Source: JAOAFZ01 sp964412815 (lineage in GTDB: Bacteria; Patescibacteriota; Microgenomatia; UBA1406; GWC2-37-13). From it: a stretch of 64,000 bases of DNA. The position numbers were made by a program, and so were the translations under genes. Shown here piece by piece: positions 9,198 through 16,854 of the stretch (the first letter of the stretch is position 1; every line of letters starts with the position of its first letter). Location: NCBI GenBank assembly GCA_964412815.1, contig CAYPQF010000038.1:79925-143924 (forward strand), in the 5' to 3' direction. The notes below the pieces were generated by a model. It was not told the DNA's origin and ran no database searches. It worked only from the letters and a program-made list of their open reading frames with translations.

Positions 9198-9246
9198 GAG
9201 CCGGAACTGGAGTATGGAGCCGGAACTGGAGTGTGGAGCCGGAACT
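9198..9246. repeat. 19-bp tandem repeat, 2.6 copies
   Basis: Units GAGCCGGAACTGGAGTATG, GAGCCGGAACTGGAGTGTG and a partial GAGCCGGAACT, between two convergent genes. No function apparent. Confidence 0.8.
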
Positions 9247-9255
9247 CACTTTTTA

Positions 9256-9684
9256 TTACCGGATCTCTGTATGGAGTGTAGCCATATGGGCAAAGGATCT
9301 TCTGACCAACTCTTCCAGCACCGTTTCATCAACATCAGCAAGCTTATTGATATACAAACACCCTACTGCTGCTTTGTGTTTCCCTAGTTTGGACAACAAT
9401 GATTCGACCTCTGCACTACCATTCAGCACATATAAGCTTAGTTTTGCTTTCCGTGGAGAAAATCCGACCATCATCCAGTCACCTTCCTGACGACTCCGTT
9501 CGGATTTGTAGTGATATTTTCCGAATCCAATAATATTAGAGCCCCAGAGGATCGGATCTCTTCCCGTAGCGCGGGTAAATAACTCAAGAAGCTTGAACCC
9601 GTCGTTTCGTCTGACTTCAGGTTCTACGGTATCAAGAAAGTCAGTCACACTCTTTGTGGTCGCTTTTGTTTTGATCTCTGCCAT
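9256..9684 (-). CDS. DUF1801-domain protein
   Basis: 142 residues of the DUF1801/YdhG-like fold: SVTDFLDTVEPEVRRNDGFKLLELF, then WGSNIIGFGKYHYKSERSRQEGDWMMVGFSPRKAKLSLYV, which is the family signature. These are small soluble proteins of unknown biochemical role, often found beside SRPBCC or VOC proteins as here. A TATAAT box lies exactly 6 nt before the ATG with no SD, so it is leaderless. Confidence 0.9.
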   Translation of the reverse strand: MAEIKTKATTKSVTDFLDTVEPEVRRNDGFKLLELFTRATGRDPILWGSNIIGFGKYHYKSERSRQEGDWMMVGFSPRKAKLSLYVLNGSAEVESLLSKLGKHKAAVGCLYINKLADVDETVLEELVRRSFAHMATLHTEIR

Positions 9685-9696
9685 ACGGCCATTATA

Positions 9697-9981
9697 TCAA
9701 TTTGAAGTAAATGATTTCCCTTTTTCCTGCAGATACTCTCTCAAAATACGTACCGCACGGGGACCAATACCATGCAATTCCAGTAGTTGTTCTTCTGTGT
9801 AGGCAGGCAGATCATCGAGTGATATCTTATGCTCTTTTAATGCTCTATATGCTGGCGCACCTATTCGGGGAAACCCGTTCGCGTAGGCTTGTTTGTTTTC
9901 ATTCTGAGCGCAAACAGGACAAGTAGGACAGTTTGATGTTTTCTCGAAGGTATGACCCTGCGGACAGATATTGGTTGGCAT
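9697..9981 (-). CDS. Zinc-ribbon/helix-hairpin-helix protein
   Basis: 94 residues. The N-terminus has six cysteines (CPQGH...NCPTCPVC), four of which can form a zinc ribbon. The C-terminal half has the helix-hairpin-helix form ELHGIGPRAVRILREYL, as in RNA polymerase alpha C-terminal domain and DNA-glycosylase-type DNA binders. Close relatives are small stand-alone HhH proteins of unknown role. It is 12 nt upstream of the DUF1801 gene on the same strand, probably with its own promoter. Confidence 0.75.
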   Translation of the reverse strand: MPTNICPQGHTFEKTSNCPTCPVCAQNENKQAYANGFPRIGAPAYRALKEHKISLDDLPAYTEEQLLELHGIGPRAVRILREYLQEKGKSFTSN

Positions 9982-10006
9982 GGTGGCTTAGTATTAACTG
10001 GACTAT

Positions 10007-10510
10007 TTATTCCCCTGCTTTTCTGATGGTTTCAAGGTCAATTTTCTTCATTGGCATAAAGGCTGCGGTTACTTTTTCGGCAAGTTCCGGGCTCTGTCTC
10101 ATCATTTCGTCCAGAATGCGTGGAACAACCTGCCAGGTAACACCAAATTTATCGGTACACCAACCACATTGTTCAGCTTCGGGAACTGCCGACAGCCTAT
10201 CCCAGAAGTAATCAATCTCTTCCTGCGTTTCACACTCGATTATAAACGAGGTTCCTCCATTCAGTTTGAACATGTCCATGGGTCCACCGTTGAGAGCCAT
10301 AAAGCTGATTCCGTCAATTTCTGCTTCCGCAGTCAAGACTGAGCCTTCAGGCCTTCCGGAAACTTCTTCTGATGCTTTTGGCGCTTTTGTGATGTCCCCC
10401 AGCTTTGCAGAATGATCTCCCGGAGCTGAGTTAAAGGTTTCGATGTAGTAGTTTATTGCATCTTCGCCGTCGTTATTGACGAACCAGAGACAGGTGATGA
10501 GTTTGCTCAT
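10007..10510 (-). CDS. VOC-family (PhnB-like) protein
   Basis: 167 residues with the PhnB/3-demethylubiquinone-methyltransferase-like VOC pattern: ITCLWFVNNDGEDAINYYIETF at the start, ISFMALNGGPMDMFKLNGGTSFIIEC in the middle, then WCTDKFGVTWQVVPRIL. The family binds metal and acts on diverse small substrates; none can be assigned. TAGAAT lies 6 nt before the ATG (leaderless). A second, shorter VOC gene lies at 11040. Confidence 0.9.
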   Translation of the reverse strand: MSKLITCLWFVNNDGEDAINYYIETFNSAPGDHSAKLGDITKAPKASEEVSGRPEGSVLTAEAEIDGISFMALNGGPMDMFKLNGGTSFIIECETQEEIDYFWDRLSAVPEAEQCGWCTDKFGVTWQVVPRILDEMMRQSPELAEKVTAAFMPMKKIDLETIRKAGE

Positions 10511-10587
10511 ACGAATATTCTAGCAGGTTATAGAAACTACACTGTAAACGTTTTGAGAGAATGGTTTGATTAAGTTGAAAGATTGTT

Positions 10588-10606
10588 GGGGGGAGCTAAT
10601 CCCCCC
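10588..10606 (-). terminator. GC-rich hairpin after cassette 2
   Basis: GGGGGGA-TTAGC-TCCCCCC on the minus strand, directly downstream of the gene ending at 10631, with no clear T-tract. Confidence 0.55.
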
Positions 10607-10630
10607 CGCGCACCTCCTGTGAGAAATATA

Positions 10631-10966
10631 TTATGCCATAGGCGTTGTCGGGAGGCCCTCTGTCTGATCGGGGTCGAGATATGGCTCGAACGTGAGGAGC
10701 TGAATCCTGCCTCCCTGCGCCATCCCGATCTGACCGATCACGTAGATTGGGCCATCCTCCACCCGTAACCGGATGTTGTCCGGCGTGGAGCCTCTGGTCA
10801 GTGGTCGCCAGTCGGTGAGCCACTGCGTCTTCCAGTGTGTGCCCGTGTGATCGATCAAGATCTGCACCTGGACCAGTGTCCCGTCTACGGGAGCTTCGAT
10901 GATGCCGCGGAAGCCGGGGTAGAGCTGCAGAGCTCCGTATCCCGGATGACGTCTCATGAAACCCAT
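10631..10966 (-). CDS. GC-rich orphan protein (cassette 2)
   Basis: 111 residues, ATG at 10966 preceded by GAAAGGAC as SD and a leader of about 40 nt. No family recognised. The sequence reads like a small beta-rich soluble protein (GFRGIIEAPVDGTLVQVQILID, then IRLRVEDGPIYVIGQIGM) without signal peptide or membrane span. GC content and codon use contrast strongly with the flanking VOC genes. Promoter: TTGATT-N17-TAAAAT in an AT-rich stretch. Confidence 0.65.
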   Translation of the reverse strand: MGFMRRHPGYGALQLYPGFRGIIEAPVDGTLVQVQILIDHTGTHWKTQWLTDWRPLTRGSTPDNIRLRVEDGPIYVIGQIGMAQGGRIQLLTFEPYLDPDQTEGLPTTPMA

Positions 10967-11027
10967 AAAAAAGTCCTTTCTCGAATAAGGGGTTATACTA
11001 TTTTACTATATTAAGAGAGGTAAATCA

Positions 11028-11038
11028 ATACTATAGGA
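11028..11038 (+). promoter_or_regulatory. TACTATRGGA box upstream of cassette 2
   Basis: ATACTATAGGA read on the plus strand; the cassette runs on minus. It lies just upstream of the -35 candidate TTGATT. Confidence 0.5.
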
Positions 11039-11039
11039 T

Positions 11040-11318
11040 TTAACCTGCGCATTCAATAATCCACTCAATCCCGTATCGATACCGGAACATACCAGCATAC
11101 GAACCCCAGGGACTGTCTCCCATCGGACCTTCAACGGTTCCACCCGCGGAAAGACCTGAGAACAATCTATCTGCTTCTTCTTTTGTTTCGGTCTGAACTA
11201 GAATTTTACTTCGGTTTTCCTGTTCATTGACGCGTCCCAGAACTTCCGGCACATCGTTAGCAATTAGCATTGTATTCTTCCCGATTGGTAATGCAATATA
11301 CATTTTTTCACTTTTCAA
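11040..11318 (-). CDS. Short VOC-family protein, probably N-terminally truncated
   Basis: 92 residues matching the middle and end of PhnB-like VOC proteins (MYIALPIGKNTMLIANDVPE, then GPWG-like MGDSPWGSYAGMFRYRYGIEWIIEC). The first conserved strand and helix of about 45 residues are missing. The frame starts with TTG at 11318, with an ATG at 11303. No SD is seen. It may be a degenerating gene or only a domain remnant. Confidence 0.65.
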   Translation of the reverse strand: MKSEKMYIALPIGKNTMLIANDVPEVLGRVNEQENRSKILVQTETKEEADRLFSGLSAGGTVEGPMGDSPWGSYAGMFRYRYGIEWIIECAG

Positions 11319-11482
11319 GATTTTGCGCAGAACAAACCTTTATTGATGAAAATTAGTTTGTTATAAATATGTGTACGGACATATAGCTATTATACACATT
11401 CGATACGCATAAATAGTTATGTTTTTATGTAACTTTCTACACATTTTGATACAATGATGTGCTTTAGTCATCGAGACTATGG

Positions 11483-11498
11483 CGTGTTGATCAACACG
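11483..11498. promoter_or_regulatory. 16-bp perfect palindrome next to the SD of cassette 3
   Basis: CGTGTTGATCAACACG ends 1 nt before GGAGG. It could be an operator or an RNA hairpin that gates ribosome binding. Confidence 0.5.
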
Positions 11499-11508
11499 GA
11501 GGTTTCTT

Positions 11509-11883
11509 GTGAAGGCAAAGATCGCACGGATGGTAGGTCTACTCGCTCTGTTGCTGGCGTTGGGGGTGCCAATCGCCCCAACTCCCGCAACAACTTCGAC
11601 GGTTGAGGCTGCCTGGAGTGTTGGCATGTTCACCATCGATCGCTGTGGTGGCACTAACCAGCGGCACTGCAGGTGGGTGGCAACCGAGTTGAACTTCCAT
11701 CCAAACAATCAGTGCACCTACATCACGTTCAAGGGTCGGCGCGTAGGGCCCTGGGCACTGACCATGGAGGTGAACAGCTCTAAGCCGGGCCACAAGACCT
11801 ATGGCTGGGGTGTCGAAACGCGTTTTGCGGCTACAAACTGGGACTGGCGCACAAACAGCCACTGGCGCTTGCACAAGTGCTAA
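11509..11883 (+). CDS. GC-rich small secreted protein (cassette 3)
   Basis: 124 residues from a GTG at 11509 with SD GGAGG. Signal peptide MKAKIARMVGLLALLLALGV followed by PIAPTPATTSTVEA and a mature domain of about 90 residues rich in Trp, Cys, Arg and Asn (MFTIDRCGGTNQRHCRW ... TNSHWRLHKC). The four cysteines could give two disulfides. No family recognised. Base composition is unlike its AT-rich neighbours. A good intrinsic terminator follows at 11915. Confidence 0.7.
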   Translation: MKAKIARMVGLLALLLALGVPIAPTPATTSTVEAAWSVGMFTIDRCGGTNQRHCRWVATELNFHPNNQCTYITFKGRRVGPWALTMEVNSSKPGHKTYGWGVETRFAATNWDWRTNSHWRLHKC

Positions 11884-11914
11884 GTTCCATTTGTGTCTAA
11901 ATAAGACGCTTACA

Positions 11915-11950
11915 ATACCAGTCGCCAACAAAGGCGACTGGTATATTTTT
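11915..11950 (+). terminator. Intrinsic terminator of cassette 3
   Basis: ATACCAGTCGCC-AACAAA-GGCGACTGGTAT followed by ATTTTT. Confidence 0.9.
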
Positions 11951-11976
11951 CAATCAAAATTTTTTATAATCAATAT

Positions 11977-12378
11977 ATGAAAAAGAAAATAGTAGCCATA
12001 ACAGTAGTAGTCTTGCTAGGACTTGTAGGCTTTGTCTATTGGTCTTTGGAAACAGAGTGGACTAAGTATAATCCTCCTAAAACATTCCATGTTGAGGATA
12101 AAAATGCTACCTATCTTATTACCGTTGATGAAGAAACGGGCATGTATCACATTGAGGGAACCAATGGTATTCCAAAAAGTAATTTTCGACAATGGATTTC
12201 AAAAGAATCAATTGATGTAACTCCCTATGTAGGAAAAAAAGTCCGTCTTGATGGGCGATTTACCATGTCAAAAAGTTCTGAACTGTTATGTGTTCCAAAT
12301 AGCGAATTGTGCACAGACGCTCCCCATCGCACAGGTCATTCAGCATTCATCATTACTTCAATATCAGAGGTAAAATAA
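11977..12378 (+). CDS. Membrane-anchored OB-like small protein, unknown
   Basis: 133 residues: N-terminal anchor KKKIVAITVVVLLGLVGFVYW, then a beta-rich exterior domain. The C-terminal pattern DVTPYVGKKVRLDGRF resembles an OB-fold strand and recurs in the next gene as DLEPFLNKKVYIFGSI, so the two are distant paralogs. TATAAT lies exactly 6 nt before the ATG (leaderless). No function known. Confidence 0.7.
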   Translation: MKKKIVAITVVVLLGLVGFVYWSLETEWTKYNPPKTFHVEDKNATYLITVDEETGMYHIEGTNGIPKSNFRQWISKESIDVTPYVGKKVRLDGRFTMSKSSELLCVPNSELCTDAPHRTGHSAFIITSISEVK

Positions 12379-12397
12379 GTCCAGACACACTTAAGGC

Positions 12398-12856
12398 ATG
12401 GATTCAAAAAAAATGAAAGGTCTAAAAAAATTACAAGTGCTAGCTATAATAGCAATAGTCGTTGGTCTCTTTGTCCTAGGTATTGATGCATACTTAACCC
12501 ATATCGATAATCCTCTATCACTCGTTCGCAAAATCATGCCACTTGGTAAAGGTTATGTCTACACTATTAAAGAATCAGATAAACTCGTTGTCGATGACAT
12601 AAGTATTCCTGCTGGAGCTGCTTACGAAGTAGTAATGGAGGGGGATGAACGCAATCTGAATTTATTAGGTCCGGGCAGAAGTGTGTGGTATTCAAAAGTT
12701 GATCTGGAACCTTTTTTAAATAAAAAAGTATACATATTCGGCTCAATTGTAGAGGGAGCTCGTTACTGGAAAGATCACCATGAGACAATTCCTAATGAGC
12801 CTGTTTTCCGAGGAGGCTTTGTTGTGAATATTGACTATGTAGAGATTGCAGAATAA
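12398..12856 (+). CDS. Membrane-anchored OB-like small protein, paralog of preceding gene
   Basis: 152 residues: anchor LQVLAIIAIVVGLFVLGIDAYL near residue 12, exterior domain with YVYTIKESDKLVVDDISIPAGAAYEVV and DLEPFLNKKVYIFGSIVEG. It follows its paralog after 19 nt and is likely in the same transcript. No catalytic motif visible. Confidence 0.7.
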   Translation: MDSKKMKGLKKLQVLAIIAIVVGLFVLGIDAYLTHIDNPLSLVRKIMPLGKGYVYTIKESDKLVVDDISIPAGAAYEVVMEGDERNLNLLGPGRSVWYSKVDLEPFLNKKVYIFGSIVEGARYWKDHHETIPNEPVFRGGFVVNIDYVEIAE

Positions 12857-12910
12857 TCTTCGTTGTTTATCTGGCAGCTTTTAGAATTAAATTCTATAGG
12901 CTTTTATCTG

Positions 12911-13187
12911 CTCCCCCGCCTGGACTCGAACCAGGGACCTTGATGTTACACGAATCTCTATCTTTCGACAAAGGGTGGACTATCTCATCATCCACTTGTT
13001 GTGGAGCGGGGCGTTCTAGGGTGTACTCACCTAGTCTCTGAACCTTCTCAATTGCTTGAGCTTGGCTGCGGATTACCATATTCTTGCGAACGTAGGCTTC
13101 CCGCAATTAACCCCGTTATTCCTTGAAAATTACTCTTCAAGGCTGCCATTTGACAGCATCCTGCTCTACCGACTGAGCTACAGGGGA
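12911..13187 (-). tRNA. tRNA-Asn(GUU) interrupted by a group I intron
   Basis: Exon 1 is 13153-13187 (acceptor TCCCCTG, D-arm GCTC...GAGC, anticodon stem GGATG, loop CTGT). Exon 2 is 12911-12948 (TAA, stem CATC, variable loop, T-arm CCTGG-TTCGAGT-CCAGG, acceptor CGGGGGA, discriminator G; CCA not encoded). Joined, the anticodon loop reads CTGTTAA, the usual Asn loop with anticodon GTT. The interruption lies between anticodon bases 35 and 36. The G27-A43 pair is mismatched. Confidence 0.9.
12949..13152 (-). other. Group I intron, 204 nt, no ORF
   Basis: P1 is exon GCTGT paired with intron GGCAGC, giving the U-G wobble at the 5' splice site. P2 is CCTTGAA...TTCAAGG. The conserved core is present in order: P-like AATTGCGGGAAG, Q-like AATCCGCAGC, R GTTCAGAGACTA, S GAGATAGTCC, so P4 (GCGG/CCGC) and P7 (GACTA/TAGTC) can form. 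The intron ends in G. Size and core suggest the IC3-type tRNA introns, but the subgroup is tentative. Confidence 0.88.
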
Positions 13188-13293
13188 AATCGTTGTTGTA
13201 AGGTGCAATTTCTCGATTCGATTATTATACCATGTTTAGACCATTCGTCCAGTATTTGTTTACGCTAACTTCAGACTGGTAGTACAGGAAGAG

Positions 13294-13653
13294 TTACGCC
13301 ATCGCGGCAAGCTGCACCACGGTCACTCCCATCGAAGCGACCCCCACCAGCAGAAACGAAGCTATGGCCGTCCGACGTGTTTTTTTATGGCGCGAAGTCT
13401 TGCGGGGATGTACAAACAGATCACGATGACGGATCAGTACAAAAGCAGCGCCAAAACAAAGCAACGCGGTCAGCATTGGTATAAACAGTTGCACTGCTAT
13501 CGTATTTTCGGAATCTGCTGGAGAGATGCTACGCACCACTGCTCCCTGCTCTCCGGCAACCTGCATGCCCCGCTGATCACTGTTCATGGCATAGACAGAG
13601 TATACTGCCAGCAAACCAACTCCGATAAACAGAACAGAAAATATCGTGCGCAT
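13294..13653 (-). CDS. Small membrane protein with three hydrophobic segments
   Basis: 119 residues: TM1 IFSVLFIGVGLLAVYSVYA, TM2 IAVQLFIPMLTALLCFGAAFVLI, a basic cytoplasmic loop with HPRKTSRHKKTRR, TM3 TAIASFLLVGVASMGVTVVQL. No family recognised. TACAAT lies 5 nt before the ATG (leaderless). Confidence 0.65.
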   Translation of the reverse strand: MRTIFSVLFIGVGLLAVYSVYAMNSDQRGMQVAGEQGAVVRSISPADSENTIAVQLFIPMLTALLCFGAAFVLIRHRDLFVHPRKTSRHKKTRRTAIASFLLVGVASMGVTVVQLAAMA

Positions 13654-13664
13654 ACTTTATTGTA

Positions 13665-14246
13665 TCAGAACGGCAGTGTCAGTGGCATATTATCGCTATT
13701 TCCATTGTCTTCTTTATACTTTTTCCAGTTGACCGGAATAGATACTTTTCCTGATTCATTACGATAAAACACTTCTTTTTTCTCAATTCCGTACTCAAAG
13801 ATATCCCGGGTAATCAGTACGTCATCCAGACAGTACTTTTTCAGTTCATCCCACTTTCCTTCTTTGAAGTAATCAATCGCCATCAGTCCATGACCGCTTT
13901 TTTTAATGTCCATGGTCGCTGCTGCAATATCATTCAGTCCCACCCGACGACCGATCTTGAGACGGATATCCTCCATCAGATCAAACTGGGAAAACACGTT
14001 TACATCGCCCGGATAGTATCCTTGTAATACCGGAATATCAAAGCCGGTGATGTTGTAACCAATAATATAGGAAGCGTTTTCCAGAATCGGGAAGAGTTTG
14101 TTTATTTCTTTTTCGGTGTATGTTTTTCCCTGGTTGTCGGCATAATCATAGATAGCCACCACACTAATGCCTAACTTTTTCGGATCACTTTCTTCGCGAA
14201 AGGTCTTCTGAGTTTCAAGATCGAGAACAACCGGAAATTTTTGCAT
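13665..14246 (-). CDS. RNase H-like / DnaQ-fold 3'-5' exonuclease-type protein
   Basis: 193 residues from ATG 14246. The N-terminus has VVLDLETQKTF (ExoI Asp-Glu), the middle IIGYNITGFDIPVL (ExoII Asp in NxxxFD) and the end LKKYCLDDVLITRDIFEYG (ExoIII-type Asp), the layout of RNase_H_2/YprB-like nucleases. It acts on nucleic acid ends; the substrate is unknown. Upstream TATAGT touches the ATG. Confidence 0.8.
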   Translation of the reverse strand: MQKFPVVLDLETQKTFREESDPKKLGISVVAIYDYADNQGKTYTEKEINKLFPILENASYIIGYNITGFDIPVLQGYYPGDVNVFSQFDLMEDIRLKIGRRVGLNDIAAATMDIKKSGHGLMAIDYFKEGKWDELKKYCLDDVLITRDIFEYGIEKKEVFYRNESGKVSIPVNWKKYKEDNGNSDNMPLTLPF

Positions 14247-14311
14247 ACTATACAAGAAAAATAGTAACCTTCCCCTGGCTGAAGAGGGGTAAACATACAG
14301 TATATACGAAG

Positions 14312-14716
14312 TTAGTTACTTTTTTTAGACTTTTCCCGAAAAATCTCCACTTCAAATCCCGAGGACTGTTTTTCCTCGTCGTATTGATCTTTCTTTAGAT
14401 TGATGTGATTCAGTTTATTATGATACTGTTCGTACAATCCGTCAAACAAGCGGTAAAAAACCGTCTTGTCACTCTTTTTCAGTTTACTCTCATGCTGGAG
14501 AAAGAACTCATCCAGTTTTCCTAAACTCCAGAGTGTCTCAATAAATGAGTGATTCTTAAAGTTCAGTGCGGTGATATCCCCCTCCACGGGACGGATCTTG
14601 AACTGCATCATACGAACTTCGGAGATCATGTCTTTTAGTGATGGTTTGTTTTCGAGAACGTGTTGCTGGAAGTGCTGAAACATTGCTACAACGTCCTTTT
14701 CAGATTTTGCTTTCAT
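14312..14716 (-). CDS. Hypothetical alpha-helical protein
   Basis: 134 residues, mostly charged helices (DVVAMFQHFQQHVLENKPSLKDMI, IETLWSLGKLDEFFLQHESKL), no signal peptide, no known domain. TATTAT lies 5 nt before the ATG. It is divergent from the YqeY gene, with only 19 bp between the two start codons, so the two promoters overlap. Confidence 0.65.
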   Translation of the reverse strand: MKAKSEKDVVAMFQHFQQHVLENKPSLKDMISEVRMMQFKIRPVEGDITALNFKNHSFIETLWSLGKLDEFFLQHESKLKKSDKTVFYRLFDGLYEQYHNKLNHINLKKDQYDEEKQSSGFEVEIFREKSKKSN

Positions 14717-14735
14717 ACGGTATAATAGTGATACT
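14717..14735. promoter_or_regulatory. 19-bp divergent leaderless promoter region
   Basis: The two ATGs face apart across ACGGTATAATAGTGATACT. TATAAT serves the plus gene and the overlapping TATTAT serves the minus gene. Confidence 0.65.
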
Positions 14736-15179
14736 ATGATTAAACAACAACTCCAGTCTGATCAAATTGCAGCCCTGAAAGCAGGGGATAAAGCAAAATT
14801 GAACGTGTTACGTTATATTGTAGCACAAATCAAAAACAAGGAAATAGATTCGCGTCAGGATCTTACAGACGAAGAAGTTGTCCAGATTCTCCGTAAACAG
14901 GTTAAAGAACTCCAGGAAGCAAATGAGGGATTCGCCAAAGGCGGCCGTCAGGACCTGGTCGACGAAAACAACTCTCAGATTACCATTATCTCCGCATACC
15001 TTCCGGCAGAACTGTCAGATGAGCATCTGGAAGCTGAGATGGACAAATTGATTGCTGACAACCAGGAAGCTATTCAGAAGAATCCAAAATCGATTATCGG
15101 GATCTGTATGAATGCATTACGAAGCAAAGCATCACCAGCTCGTATCAGCGCATTGCTCAAACAGAAAAACCTCCTGTAA
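14736..15179 (+). CDS. GatB/YqeY-domain protein
   Basis: 147 residues matching the YqeY family from end to end: LQSDQIAALKAGDKAKLNVLRYIVAQIKNKEID, then DEEVVQILRKQVKELQEA, then AYLPAELSDEHLEAEMDKLI and the end SPARISALLKQ. The family resembles the tail domain of GatB and is thought to have a tRNA-linked role. The gene is leaderless (TATAAT, 9 nt spacing). Confidence 0.93.
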   Translation: MIKQQLQSDQIAALKAGDKAKLNVLRYIVAQIKNKEIDSRQDLTDEEVVQILRKQVKELQEANEGFAKGGRQDLVDENNSQITIISAYLPAELSDEHLEAEMDKLIADNQEAIQKNPKSIIGICMNALRSKASPARISALLKQKNLL

Positions 15180-15221
15180 TATTCTCTGGAACGTCTCATG
15201 GTGATCTGTTATGCTGAAGGT

Positions 15222-15557
15222 ATGATCACGATTAAACGTATCATTCTCGGGTTTCTTATCATCTTTTTTCTCTCTTCTTTGACAAGGAATTTTTTTGAAT
15301 ACCGTAAAAACCTGAGTTTTTATGATGACTACAAACAGGCATACGAAGAAGAAAAAGAAAAAAACAATCAGCTTAAATCTGAACTGGTTAAGAACAAAGA
15401 TCCCTATCAGGTGGAAAAGACCATCCGTAACCAGCTCAACCTGCAAAAAGAACATGAGATAGCCGTACTGATGCAAGAACCTACGCCGACACCAACCGTA
15501 ATTACTCCTACTCCCCTCCCGCCGCATAAACAGTGGCTTGATGTGTTCTTTCAATGA
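15222..15557 (+). CDS. DivIC/FtsB-like septum-formation protein
   Basis: Start set at ATG 15222, because TATGCT lies 6 nt upstream; a GTG-type frame opens earlier at 15198. 111 residues: one membrane span (IILGFLIIFFLSSLTRNFF), a coiled coil (YKQAYEEEKEKNNQLKSELVKNKDPYQVEKTIRNQLNL is characteristic of DivIC/FtsB), then a Pro-Thr tail and HKQWLDVFF. The tail form is typical of Microgenomates homologs. Works in the division complex with FtsL/FtsQ-type partners. Confidence 0.82.
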   Translation: MITIKRIILGFLIIFFLSSLTRNFFEYRKNLSFYDDYKQAYEEEKEKNNQLKSELVKNKDPYQVEKTIRNQLNLQKEHEIAVLMQEPTPTPTVITPTPLPPHKQWLDVFFQ

Positions 15558-15629
15558 TTTTCGGTAGAAATAATCACTTTAGATTGATATAAAAGGCTGA
15601 TTTCATTGCTTTTATGAGTTATTCGTGCT

Positions 15630-15643
15630 ATACTATGGGATAA
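15630..15643 (+). promoter_or_regulatory. Promoter of cassette 4 with TACTATRGGA box
   Basis: ATACTATGGGATAA with -10 TATACT, identical in 13 bases to the box at 5684. Confidence 0.6.
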
Positions 15644-15676
15644 CACGGTGGCACGTGATACAACAAGGATTGCACC

Positions 15677-16519
15677 ATGACAATACGAAGGATCTTAACG
15701 CTCGCGCTCCTGCTCGGTCTATTGCTGGGTACGCTCGCCGCCTGTGGCGGTCAGAACCCGCCCCAAGACAACGAGCCGAGCAGCGTGCTGCCCCAGACCA
15801 CGGCCCAGATCGACGGCACGTCTCAGACGGCGATCGACAACCAGACCAGCCTTCCGGAGGTGTTAGAGCCCCAGCCGGCCGTCCCTCAGCCTGGAAGCCG
15901 GGACAGCGCCATCGATACGAACGGCGTCATCGTGGCGGCAGTCATCCCGCAGGACGCCATCCTGCTGCCCTTCCACGACGGCATCACCTCCGTCGCGATC
16001 ACCAACTACCAGCACAGCCAGCATGAGGTCGACTGGGAGGCCGCCGACACGATCCAGGTCCGCCTGCGTGAGCCGGCGGCGGGCCAGTACAAGGACTTCA
16101 CGTCCTACCACATCGGCAATCTGCCCGTCGAGCTCGACAACAACCTGTGGCTGAGCACCGAGGGCCTCTGGACCCTGCCAGACCGGACCACGACCATGTT
16201 CTACGTGAAGTTCTTCCAGGGCGGAGACGAAAGCTTCACGGTCGTGCCCATGGCCCTCCCGAGCGATATCGTCGGCCCGTTCTCGGTCAAGGCCGACTTC
16301 CTCGAGCCCAACAACTTCACGCTGACCAGCTTCGCAGGCAACGACCAGTTGTCGGTGATCGGGCAGGTCTGCCCGGAGGGGTGCCAGATCAAGGTCGACA
16401 CCAGCCTGTTCGCACGCGAGTTATTCCCCGACACAACCGAGGACTACTTCTTCTTCGCTACGGGCTGGGGCGCCCAGCCGCAGTTCGCCTTCCCGATGGG
16501 ATGGAGACCGCAACCGTAG
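15677..16519 (+). CDS. GC-rich lipoprotein (cassette 4)
   Basis: 280 residues. Signal peptide RRILTLALLLGLLLGTLAAC with lipobox LAAC, so lipid-anchored. A Ser/Thr/Gln/Pro-rich linker runs to about residue 85, followed by a beta-rich domain of two similar halves (DAILLPFHDGITSVAITNY..., FSVKADFLEPNNFTLTSF...). No family recognised. SD AAGGA lies before the ATG. GC content is far above flanking host genes. An intrinsic terminator follows at 16539. Confidence 0.72.
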   Translation: MTIRRILTLALLLGLLLGTLAACGGQNPPQDNEPSSVLPQTTAQIDGTSQTAIDNQTSLPEVLEPQPAVPQPGSRDSAIDTNGVIVAAVIPQDAILLPFHDGITSVAITNYQHSQHEVDWEAADTIQVRLREPAAGQYKDFTSYHIGNLPVELDNNLWLSTEGLWTLPDRTTTMFYVKFFQGGDESFTVVPMALPSDIVGPFSVKADFLEPNNFTLTSFAGNDQLSVIGQVCPEGCQIKVDTSLFARELFPDTTEDYFFFATGWGAQPQFAFPMGWRPQP

Positions 16520-16538
16520 CTTTGTCGCAACCGTAATC

Positions 16539-16571
16539 AACCCGTCACGTGCCACCGTACGGGTTTTTTTA
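16539..16571 (+). terminator. Intrinsic terminator of cassette 4
   Basis: AACCCGT...ACGGGTT stem followed by a run of T. Confidence 0.85.
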
Positions 16572-16656
16572 TCCTTCATTGACACAATGCGCTCCTTCGT
16601 ATATAATCAAATATCCCATAAGAACCGCATTCAGGGACTCATTTACCCTGCATTTA

Positions 16657-16726
16657 TGCGGGGTAGTGTACGGCTGCACGGGAGGCTCATAATCTCCTAG
16701 ACCGGGTTCGACTCCCGGCCCCGCAA
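16657..16726 (+). tRNA. tRNA with CAU anticodon (Met or Ile2)
   Basis: Acceptor TGCGGGG/CCCCGCA, short D-arm GTG...CAC, anticodon arm GGAGG-CTCATAA-TCTCC, T-arm CCGGG-TTCGACT-CCCGG, discriminator A. CCA is not encoded. The 16520-16854 interval otherwise holds the cassette 4 terminator and the cassette 5 promoter. Initiator, elongator and lysidine-modified Ile identities cannot be separated with confidence. Confidence 0.9.
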
Positions 16727-16854
16727 CAAGATAAAAAGTAGAATGTAAACCTCCCTGACAGTCCATCTTCTATCTCTCATCCTTTTCAAATTAAATATTA
16801 TAAGCTATAATAGAGATACTGACTTCCGTGTCCGCTACTGTGGAGGGAACCCCA

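Noticed and set aside
9198..9246. CRISPR array
   Set aside because: The 19-bp units are directly adjacent, with no spacers and only 2.6 copies; there are no cas genes.
16147..16536. Arg/Pro-rich ORF overlapping the cassette 4 lipoprotein
   Set aside because: It is a GC-rich shadow frame; the lipoprotein frame has a signal peptide and lipobox.
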